Assembly: GCF_021869535.1 (NCBI RefSeq) | Contig: NW_026262712.1 | Span: 65,876,100-65,940,099 of the forward strand | Direction: 5' to 3' | Length of the DNA stretch: 64,000 nt | DNA from: Mytilus californianus | Taxonomy: Eukaryota; Mollusca; Bivalvia; Mytilida; Mytilidae | Part shown: in pieces, positions 55,571 to 64,000 of the stretch | How the letters are laid out: each line of letters opens with the position of its first letter | Numbering within the stretch: the stretch's first letter is position 1 | Notes under the pieces: generated by a model | Databases searched by the model: none | What the model was told of the DNA's origin: nothing | The model's input: the letters and a program-made list of their open reading frames with translations, nothing else | Position numbers and translations under genes: made by a program

Positions 55571-56065
55571 TTTTTTTTCAAGAAACCGTCTTAATATAAT
55601 GTATTGGAAAGTGACCTTAATAAAAAAAAAATGTTGTTTTTGGTGTATACGTAATTGTCATTTGTTCTTTCGTTGTTAAATTTGTTTTCAAAATGAAGAA
55701 ACAAATTGTGTGAATTGATGGATTTTTTTCAGTCCTTTAACTATCATTTACCTGTAAGAATCAATTATGCTACCTCCAGCTGTCCAATATGTTTAAGGAA
55801 GAGGAGGGTTATTCTTAAAAATATTGGACAGTTAAAGGTAACATAATGGTTTCTTGATATAAATGATAGTCCAATCACTGAAATAAAGAACGGGTACAAC
55901 AATAGAATGACGTCACAACAATGTTTTAAGTTGACAAAATCAACGTCAGTAATCATACTGTTTCAAAATTGTTTAGTAACAACAAATATACATTTGCCTA
56001 TAATACAATATATATCATACAAACATAAGATATTATAATGTTCAATCCTCAACAATGCTAACATT
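55571..56065. other. No gene recognised; one small hairpin
   Basis: CTGTCCAATATGTTTAAG (55779) and CTTAAAAATATTGGACAG (55814) form a short inverted pair. The rest is unassigned. Confidence 0.45.
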
Positions 56066-56070
56066 TAATA

Positions 56071-56340
56071 TAATTAAATTGAATTAACCAATTTTCTGTT
56101 TAGTGTTATTGTTCCTGAAAACTACGTATTTGAACCCAAAATTACATTCATATTGATACTTATAACTGGAGGAATGCATAATATAAACATAAGATGATAT
56201 GTAAATAATTAAATTGAATTAACCAATTTTCTGTTTAGTGTTATTGTTCCTGAAAACTACGTATTTGAACCCAAAATTACATTCATATTGATACTTATAA
56301 CTGGAGGAATGCATAATATAAACATAAGATGATATGTAAA
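56071..56340 (+). repeat. Perfect-looking 135-bp tandem duplication
   Basis: The unit starting TAATTAAATTGAATTAACC at 56071 repeats at 56206 and ends GATGATATGTAAA in both. I see no difference between the two. Confidence 0.9.
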
Positions 56341-58150
56341 TTCTGGTATCTATGATGAATTTATTTCATAAAGATCAGAGTTCAAAATTTTTAACCGTGA
56401 ATAATTGAGCTTTTTTTTTTTAGCTTTTCTTCATTTCAAGTTGCAGCATTTTTTTTTCTAAAAAAACAAACATTTTACCCCAAATTTACTTTTTCAATAC
56501 ATTATATTAGTGTACATTTTTCATATTAGATCAGTTCCAAGTCCACATTCTAATTTACATTAAAAAACATTGTGATGCAATTAGTTTCAAATTGAAGGAT
56601 TTTAGAATTGACTAGGCGTTTGTCTTAACCAGTATGGGGCATTACTTATACAAATTAAATTTTAATTATCTTTATACGTAGTTTTTCTAAAGAAAAATAT
56701 TCAATAGAGTTATTTCTAACTTCAATAGTTGCATGTACTACGTGAAGTTTTTATATATTCTTACATTATTTAATTACATAATATTAAGAATTTATCAAAA
56801 TTGAGAGAAGTATACAGATAAAAGGTTACTTTAGAAATAGTAACAATATATTTCTTTTATAAGTAAATTTATATATCTTGAAATAATTAAAGGGGCATAA
56901 GCTGTCAAATTCATGTTCGCCGATTTGACTCAAATTCTCATATTTGATTTATAACATACTAAAACGTATATCCAAATTACAAAAAGTCTAAAATAAATAA
57001 TTAACAATGCATGGACTTGATAATTTGTATCAACATTTCGTGTGTATTTTTGTCTAGACGTCATCTAATTAACCATCGAGATATCCCCCGAAGACTGCCG
57101 ACGGTAATATAACACGATATAAACATTAATATGAATTTAAACAGATAGTGACCACGTGCAATTGGATTTTTTTAGTCTGTTTGATTTCATATTGTAGGTT
57201 AAAGTAGATTTATCATCATTGTTACCTGTATAAGAAATGTTTTTTTTTATGGATCAAATCAGACAACCAAATGGTTCATCCTTGTTTCATTTTCAAAATT
57301 GACACTCTTTTCCTTTTCATAGCTGAATGCATGCGTAACCCATGTCCAGCTAAGGGGTTAAGTTGAAGGTCACATGAATGCGGATTCAATGAGGTCGAAT
57401 TATTCACTTGCAAGTGAATAATTCATCAGCGATGTTTCTTAGTTTATTTTTTACAAAATTGAACCAAATTGGCTGCTTAAAGCGAATTATTATTTCACTA
57501 TTTCACTTTCATTAATGATTGAATAAAAACAAATAATATTTTAATATTTTTCATATCTCGTAGCTAATGCTCCTTTAATAACTACAACTATATAAAGAAC
57601 ATATGCAATTACTTTGGGTTACAATTCATAAATAACTTCAAGTCTCAATTAAATCATATGTCACCATATATTCAAATACTCTCCCAACAACAAAACGCAA
57701 CAATTATTTTATTCTTCACATATGTAACAAAAAATGTATACCCCTATAATAGCTGTTGATCACACGTGACATTTTCGGGCCAGAATGTGTAACGCTGCAC
57801 GAGGAAATCTGGGCCGTTACACTTGCGAATCATCATCTTTAAGGATGTATAATTGGTAAAAATGACACCTAACCGTTTAATTGAAACCAATCGTTAATTT
57901 TGTTCTAGATACGATAAGACTAAACACAGCTACCAGAAACATAGTCATTTGTCGTCTCCGTGCAGGTGAATAACAGAAACCAGTCAATAGACTCTATAAT
58001 GTTTACCGGAGCACGATTTCTAGACCCTCTGGATACTTGTAACGGTACCAGCAATCCGATTCAAAAGTTGACAGTCAACGTTATGGCCGACCTATGATCT
58101 CATTCTGGTAATTCACCCGAGAAACCTTGCCACGACAGCAAAAGAAACAG
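56341..58150. other. No gene recognised; one perfect palindrome
   Basis: A 28-nt perfect palindrome lies at 57397-57424. The rest is AT-rich with nothing assigned. Confidence 0.45.
57397..57424. repeat. 28-nt perfect palindrome
   Basis: GAATTATTCACTTG followed directly by its reverse complement, no spacer. Confidence 0.9.
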
Positions 58151-58152
58151 CA

Positions 58153-58620
58153 TCAAATGTCCCAGGTCTCCAACGAATATCGGCACAGACAATCAGAAAC
58201 CGTCACTCTGACAACGGCTAAAGCTCCAGCAGTCCTTACTTTGTTGCAGTTCTGAGACGCCGACATTAACTTGAAAGGGTCCCATGGTGCAAAAGAGTGA
58301 GGGACAGGGATCTGCAAAACTGAATACGAGTCTTGTTCAGCAACGAATAAAGATTCCTGCTGCAGAGAAGAAATAGTTTTAAACATGTCAACAGACGCCG
58401 GGATGGGAAGTTCGCAATGAACCACGTCCTTGGAGGTTGGCCCTTTTTGGCAGAGGAATTTGTGCGGTGCCATATCCTACGCCCGAAAAACTAAACTCCG
58501 GCTACCTTGACACTGTTCGATACAGATATTGGGTCCTTTGACACCACCATGCTGTCCGTGATGAACCTCCGTAGGGAAGTTTTTTAGCACGACAATGCTT
58601 GGCCACACACACCTCGTACT
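58153..58620 (-). other. GC-richer segment with unrecognised 106-codon ORF
   Basis: The frame 58473-58153 reads MAPHKFLCQKGPTSKDVVHC and ends CRYSLETWDI. Base composition here (57.95-58.62 kb) is more balanced than in the surroundings, suggesting old coding or element sequence. No motif identifies it. Confidence 0.25.
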
Positions 58621-58728
58621 ATTGTTCGACTTTTTAGTCAACAAGAAAGTAAAAGAATTAAGTTGGTAATTTGCAAATAATAAGTAGACTATTTATCAAA
58701 TTAAAATATGTGACGTTTGTTAACAAAT

Positions 58729-59118
58729 TCATCATAGATACCATGATTAAAATTATGTACGTCAGACTCGCGTTTCGTCTACAAAAGACTCATCACTGAC
58801 GCTCGAATCAAAAAGGTAAAAAAAGGCCAATTAAAGTAGGAAAATGAAAAGCGCTGAGGTTTATCCAAATAAAGCTAAAGCAATCTATTCCTACGATAGA
58901 AAATCTTTAGTATTTCGCAAAATTATAATTTTTGTAAACAGTCAATTTATAACTATGACGATATCAATGATAATTCATGTCAACACTGAAGTGCTGACTA
59001 TTGTGCTAGTTAAATCCTCAGGGAGTTAACCTCCACCAGCAGTCGCATCAACCCAGTGGTTGTAAATAAACTCACCATAGATACCAGGATTAAAATCGTG
59101 TACGCCAGACTCGCGTTT
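58729..59118 (-). mobile_element. Retrozyme, tandem copy with 343-bp period
   Basis: CATAGATACCA begins a unit at 58733 and recurs at 59076. Between them are GGCCAATTAAAGTAGG, TCTTTAGTATTTCGCAAAAT, TTTTGTAAACAGTCAATTTA, TCATGTCAACACTGAAGTGC, CCTCCACCAGCAGTCGCATC and ACCCAGTGGTTGTAAATAAA. The first unit carries a hammerhead with one core mutation. The second is cut off inside its hammerhead at GCGTTTTGT (59118). A unit between two hammerhead copies is the structure of published retrozymes. Confidence 0.75.
58759..58802 (-). ncRNA. Type I hammerhead ribozyme, C3 mutated
   Basis: Minus strand: GCGTCA, then GTGATGA in place of CTGATGA, stem GTCT/AGAC, GAAA, GTC and TGACGT. Stem I pairs fully (A-U, C-G, U-A, G-C, C-G, G-U); two pairs differ from the copy at 30257 yet still pair. 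The C3 to G change should stop cleavage. Confidence 0.75.
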
Positions 59119-59305
59119 TGTAAAAATACAGATTTCGTTTTGTTGCGTTGCTTTCCGTTTCTCATTTTACAGTTCATGTTTCGTTTCGTTTCACTGTGGT
59201 CTGTTTCGTTCCGTTTGGTTTCGTTTTGTCTCAATGCATTTCGTTTTGTTCCACTGTGTTCCGTTTAGTTTCACTTTGTATCGTTTCTTTTCGGTTTTTC
59301 ACTTT
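59119..59305 (+). repeat. GTTTC/GTTCC-rich low-complexity tract
   Basis: TTTCGTTTTGTT, CCGTTTCTC, TTTCGTTTCGTTTCACTG, TTCGTTCCGTTTGGTTTCG and similar. ORFs on both strands here are made by the repeat. Confidence 0.75.
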
Positions 59306-60600
59306 ACAGGGACAACTATCTTATCTTGTTCATTAAAACACTAAAGCCACAACACTACAATCATCACTTTTAGCATGCAGGGCAGTGGTCAGACATGAAG
59401 ATTTAAGAACATTGTCAAAACAAATTAATTCAATTCAAAGTACAAATACCGTAGTCTTTAAGCAATTGCACAATTACCAATTTTGCTTCATCTAACAACT
59501 AACCAGAAGAACAAACTGTAAACCTGTCTATAAAAGCAAGTTGAACGAGAATGGAATATTATGCGCGGGCACTAATCATAAGTTTGATTTTTTTTTTTAA
59601 TTTAATTGTTTTTATGGCAGTTATTCTTTATGAAATTTGTAATTTGAAATTGGGAGATTACTAGTTATGTACACAATTCAAGAAAGACCGCTATATTCGA
59701 ATTTATATTCAATGATTTCACCTTTCTGTTTGACAACAAAGCATTCGTATCGAAGAAACCATGACAAGCATTTATGAACAGGAATGGTTGTGTATAATGC
59801 AGTCATTGTCAGTGTAAAATACGGATTTACGTTAACAGAAAAAGTTAAGGATAGGTAAATATATGAAGCTCACGGAGAAAAAAAGTTATGGAAAATCTGG
59901 TGGTAATAAGCGTTGTACAATGGCAGAAGATTGCGTTGAAGTGTTACTCTTGAAGACTAAAGGATAAGCTTTCTCTGTTCACTCACCTTTCCCACTCACC
60001 TAAACAGGCGTTTTACATCCTATTATGGTTGGAAGTTTTAAATCACGACGAAAATTAGTTCAGAACCCTTTTTCATGTCAGCCCTTCCCTTTAACGATTC
60101 TTTGTTCAATGTCTGACTTCATCTTCTTGCACCCTTTCTTCTTTTCTAACCCCAGATGCTGCAAAACACCAAATATTAGAGCCATTTGTGACTTAAAATC
60201 TATAAAAAAAAAAGCAACATAGCAGTGTTCATACATTTATAAATACTCAACTGAAGCAGTGTTCCAAACTTAAATAAGACAATAAATTTAAGACGTTATA
60301 CCCTTGTGATTTATTCAGAAAAATTGGTAAGCCTGTCAGCTCATTACATTTATTACTACAAGGCAAAATAAAACTAAACTTGGACACTATCATCGTAAGG
60401 ATATCTAGTTCTAAAATGTGTTAGATGAACCAGCCTGTCATCCAAAATGACTGACTTGGCTTATCATAGACACATGATAAAACATAGGGGTAAAATGTTT
60501 GGTCGATTATCTTTAAAACCCCTATTAAAAGAGAAATCCTGACGAGGCAAATCTGTTTAGAATGTTGAGATCTACCTATTTTTCGTGTACATCAAAACTG
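59306..60600. other. No gene recognised
   Basis: AT-rich. Nothing assigned. Confidence 0.4.
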
Positions 60601-60604
60601 TCAA

Positions 60605-60895
60605 ACGACATCTTCTATTGCCCTGAAATGACGAATTTTACTATTTTGTTCTTCAATTTTTCCTATAATCTTGAAAATTGAAATAAATAGAGAGAAACTT
60701 TGATTGCAAAAATGATTAGCAAGACAAGATCTACAAAAATATTTAATGGCCAAAATCATCTGAGGACTCCTAAATGGGATTGTTGCCTGTTAATGACGAT
60801 TTTTATCCATCTTTCGTTTTAAACTTTTAGTGTTGCCTGTAACAAAAGTCACGAAGGTTGACAAAGCGATCCCATCGTCGGCGTCGCCTGCTTTT
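60605..60895 (-). repeat. Modular repeat: C unit(s) in reverse orientation
   Basis: GATTGTTGCCTGTTAATGAC, GATTAGCAAGACAAGATCTA and CTTGAAAATTGAAATAAATA are reverse forms of the C-unit boxes. GTCGGCGTCGCC follows at 60875. Confidence 0.7.
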
Positions 60896-61820
60896 TTCTT
60901 CCGTCTGTAGTTAATTTATTAGACATCAACATTTGTGTCAGACAGTCAAAGAAAATTTCGAAACTTGGGTAGACGCTTCTCTTTCATGATCAGAAAGTAG
61001 CATCTGCAGCAACATTTTGAAAATATTTTTGACGTTAATTTCACAAATGAGAAAAAGATATTAAAATTTTGCGCAAGATGTTATCTCTTTATCTTGAAGA
61101 AGCTGCTGTGGTTATTTCTTTTTTTTTTTAAGTATTAACGTAAAAAAAAATTTCAAAATGTTGCTGCATGTGCTATCAATTAATTATGAAGAAGTTTTTG
61201 TCAAAGTCTCATAAAATTCTATTAAGGGTTGTCAATTTTATTGATATATAGAACTTGAACACCAGACTGTATCGTAACTTGGACATAATATAACATGCTA
61301 TGTCGTGTTATATTAAGTCTGAAATCTAAGTATCAACTGCAAAAGAAAATTAAGTTCATTTAGAAATTACGGAGAGTAATTTGTAAAAGTGAAAATTCAC
61401 TTGTTTTCTAATCCTAAAAAAACTTGTTTTCTAATCCTAAAAAAACTACCATATTATAATGTTTATGTTACTATTTTCACAATGAAATATCGTTTACACT
61501 AAATTACGGAAAAGATAATAAATATGTTTTTACTTCAAAATTGACAAATATGTTTGAATTAAAAAAAATTGTTTATCACAGACTGACTGTTGACATCAAC
61601 TCTCTTTGCCTCGCTTTCGGTGAGTAATAAGTTTTCTTCATGTATATACACAAAACGTGTAAGTAATATAACAAATACAAAAAATGGTTTACCCCAAATC
61701 AACATCTCTTATATCAATTGATTGTTTAATAAAACATGAACGCATGCTAAGAATAAAACACATTTGACGAGTACGTTATGTATATAGATTCATATTTTTT
61801 TATCAAGCTTTGTTTTGTTT
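60896..61820. other. No gene recognised; small inverted and direct repeats
   Basis: CATCTGCAGCAACATTTTGA (61002) and TCAAAATGTTGCTGCATGTG (61151) are inverted. TTGTTTTCTAATCCTAAAAA repeats twice at 61402-61445. Nothing else is assigned. Confidence 0.5.
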
Positions 61821-61825
61821 GCAAA

Positions 61826-63163
61826 ATGATGGCAAGTAACTTGAGTGTTTGCCACATCGCCACATTACAAAACCATCTATTGTCTGGTGTGCAGAAATCG
61901 TACAATCTTTGTCAGAGGTTGCAGCGGACGTAAAAACATTAAAGATCAACCGGGAAGACAAATTGGCGTCCCTTCGTAAGAAGAATATGGAGATTAAGAA
62001 AGAGGTACAAGAAATACTTGTTAAAATTATCCAATATCTTGATAAACATCAGGATGCCATATTGAATGAATTAAAAATGAGGGAAGAAAAAAGAAAGTAA
62101 CAAAATACGACGATTATTGAAGTCATTAAATGATAAAGAAAAAGACATCGCAGAACACTAAAGAAATATTGGCAATATAAAGCAGTACGCCGCAGAGCTG
62201 CAAACCTTCCTAGCTTCGAAACATATAGAAAAAGATATCGTAGTAAATGAACAGTTCATTAAATCAATAGCCAAAAGTGATTGATCTAATCAAATTGACT
62301 TGTCGTGCGAGATAAATCCGTCTATCTGCAATTCAGAAATTGGGAGATGTCGATGTGACAGAAGATCAATGTAATATACCAATCCTGAAACAGAAGGATA
62401 AACATGCTCAGATGATGGTAGTTGTAACACCTTTGACTGTAGCCCGACACCTACACTACTGCAATCATTTGCCACCGGGTGTACATTACTGCCGGATTGT
62501 AGAATTTTATTTACATGCAGTACATATAGAAAATTCCAAGTTTTTAAGCCAAATGGTTCACTAGAAGTTACCGTTCGAGACTTCGGTGCGGTATTTGATC
62601 TAACATTAATATACGATAGTTCAGTTGCTGTGACATCTGGTTATGATAAGAAATCCCTTCAAATTAATTTTATACACATAAAAACAAGGAAAATAAAGAA
62701 AACATTGAAAGTGAACTCAATAAACACGGGAGTAGCGTACAGTGAAGACAAGTTGATTTATTGTGCTGGAGAGAAGGGGATACAAATGATCAGCCTTAAT
62801 GATGAATACATTGTCAATATTACTAAAACTAGTGTAACTAACTACTCGTATGTTGCAGAATTCAGAGACAAAAGACAATAGTGTAACCTGTATCGACTTC
62901 AAGGGAACACACGATGGGTGTTCGAAAATAGAAGTGTTCTCAAGGGTCCTCTTGGTATATCTGTAGATGGAGATGGAAATGTGTATGTAGTAGGACTTTC
63001 GAACAATTTAGTCGTTATCTCTCCCAATGGAAAACACTATAGAGAGCTACTAAGAAGTGAGAATGGACTGAAGGAGCCAGTAGTGATATATGCTAATAGA
63101 TCTAATTGTAAGACGTTAGTTGCCAATATAAAGGAAAAAGTATTCCTCTGTAATTTTAAATAA
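61826..63163 (+). pseudogene. TRIM-like gene (B-box remnant, coiled coil, beta-propeller), broken
   Basis: Starts MMASNLSVC at 61826, then shifts frame to RHITKPSIVWC; most of the B-box zinc finger is missing because the text runs straight into QSLSEVAADVKTLK. A coiled coil follows (LASLRKKNMEIKKEVQEILV, LNELKMREEKRK to 62097), then further frames to about 62340 (VDVTEDQCNIPILKQKDK). The C-terminal propeller reads MTSGYDKKSLQINFIHIKTR, NTGVAYSEDKLIYCAGEKGI, then VFENRSVLKGPLGISVDGDG, NVYVVGLSNNLVVISPNGKH, and ends VFLCNFK at 63163. At least five frame changes or stops are present. I recognise the family as the large bivalve set of TRIM-like proteins with NHL-type propellers. There are no introns, usual for this set; a processed copy or decayed tandem paralogue are both possible. 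Confidence 0.75.
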
Positions 63164-63480
63164 TTGATGTATTTAAAGTCAATGTTTTTTGAAAGTGAGT
63201 AAATGTTAACAATGGATGATGAGAATCTTCAAACGAACATCTATATATAATTTCTGTTGTTTCATACTTGTAAATGTAAAGTATATATAAATTCATATCA
63301 TTTTGGACATTATATATAGGCATGCGTTTTGTGAATTATTCAATACTTTTGGACTAGCTCGGTAATTCTAAATAGCATCCAAAGGTACTTGATAGAGTTT
63401 TGTTAGCATACGTTCTTCTGGCGTCTAAGAGAAAAAGGACTATCAACACGCACAGAATCAATATACAGGACTTTTGTTAA
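63164..63480. other. No gene recognised
   Basis: AT-rich, downstream of the TRIM-like pseudogene. Confidence 0.4.
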
Positions 63481-63490
63481 ACTCTTGTAG

Positions 63491-63704
63491 CCACAGCATG
63501 TCCACAGACACGTTTCCAATGGCAAAGTGTCAATATGATAAATCCTGTCGATATCTGCATTGTTACTACTGCAACAACAAACACAGGTGTAATAGATTTG
63601 ATGGTATGCTAGAATATGCTTTTAAATGGCCTGACGTTGTTCACAGACTAAACGCATATCTCCAATCTTCCATTCCTCCGTCAACTGAAACTGAAAACAA
63701 ATAA
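63491..63704 (+). CDS. Hypothetical Cys/His-rich exon
   Basis: Preceded by ACTCTTGTAG, a possible 3' splice site at 63490. The frame reads MSTDTFPMAKCQYDKSCRYL, HCYYCNNKHRCNRFDG and FKWPDVVHRLNAYLQSS. Spacing of Cys and His suggests a small metal-binding module but fits no family I know. No poly(A) signal follows. Confidence 0.25.
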
Positions 63705-63898
63705 TTTAGGGATATTAATAGCCAGAGCAACAAAAAAATGCATACCACAAACAATACAAGATTTCCTTTCAGTGATTTGAGTGTTGATCGTCATTGAACA
63801 CAGCTAGGTAAAGTTACAGTAAATGAACGCCATCTAGCGGATTCCGCGAAATTTTGCGACGTTTTGTACGAGTTACGTCCCATTGACCAGATTTAGCA

Positions 63899-64000
63899 AT
63901 GTTGCAACCAGCGACTTTCCGACGAGGCAACGTTAAATTTGATGGAAAGTATGTTACTTCTAGGAGAATGAACTTGTTTGCTAAAATTGAAGGTGAAGAA
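63899..64000 (+). CDS. Possible 5' end of a gene, cut by the window edge
   Basis: ATG at 63899 opens a frame of 34 codons that runs off the window: MLQPATFRRGNVKFDGKYVT, then SRRMNLFAKIEGEE. Composition is coding-like and CpG-containing sequence precedes it (63830-63890). No family is recognised from this length. Confidence 0.35.
   Translation, partial: MLQPATFRRGNVKFDGKYVTSRRMNLFAKIEGEE

Noticed and set aside
58153-58473. 106-codon ORF as a gene
   Set aside because: No motif, no neighbouring gene structure; recorded only as a GC-richer unassigned segment.
59010-59336. Overlapping ORFs on both strands around the GTTTC tract
   Set aside because: They are low-complexity translations of the repeat.
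1-64000. tRNA or rRNA genes
   Set aside because: I saw no tRNA A/B box pair with cloverleaf arms and no rRNA-like sequence by eye; a covariance search was not possible.

Overview
The window looks like a stretch of a bivalve mollusc genome, most probably a mussel (Mytilus-like). It is AT-rich and has no bacterial gene packing. It is full of repeat families I associate with mussel genomes, and it carries a decayed B-box/coiled-coil/propeller (TRIM-like) gene of the type expanded in bivalves. The species is an inference. Almost everything that can be read is mobile-element sequence. No complete, clearly functional host gene is visible.

Layout: (1) 1.4-9.9 kb is a decayed integrated virus-like element: a retroviral-type integrase relic on the minus strand, then six broken plus-strand genes that resemble the structural genes of Maverick/Polinton-like or related elements. 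A 2.57-kb THAP-DDE transposon (3731-6301) with matching ends and a TATATA flank duplication sits inside it, and a dispersed repeat splits the capsid-like gene. (2) 10-16.4 kb holds tandem and modular repeats. (3) 16.4-21.1 kb holds two inverted, decayed copies of one reverse-transcriptase element. A 119-codon exon with a splice acceptor follows at 21.3-21.66 kb. (4) 22.3-24.6 kb holds a fold-back Penelope-like element (PLE) and the termini of a second PLE family. (5) 25-33 kb holds modular repeats, a 12-bp minisatellite and a retrozyme-like repeat with an intact-looking hammerhead ribozyme. (6) 33.2-43.76 kb is a giant, nearly perfect palindrome made of four PLE copies (full, truncated, truncated, full), inserted into a TA tract of a modular repeat whose uninterrupted version lies about 1 kb away. 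(7) 44-50 kb holds more modular repeat and three fold-back elements flanked by TTAA. (8) 50-64 kb is mostly unassigned AT-rich DNA with a second, tandem retrozyme (343-bp period), the TRIM-like pseudogene (61.8-63.2 kb) and the possible start of a gene at the right edge.

How the parts fit together: the two PLE ORFs of 905 codons join an RT core to a C-terminal GIY-YIG endonuclease, enough for target-primed insertion in cis. The retrozymes encode no protein and would depend on RT supplied by another element; PLE-type enzymes, which sit in the same window, are candidate donors. The shared 3' ends of the many 5'-truncated repeats fit the same type of reverse transcription. Coordinates of degenerate repeats and pseudogenes are approximate (about 10-30 bp).
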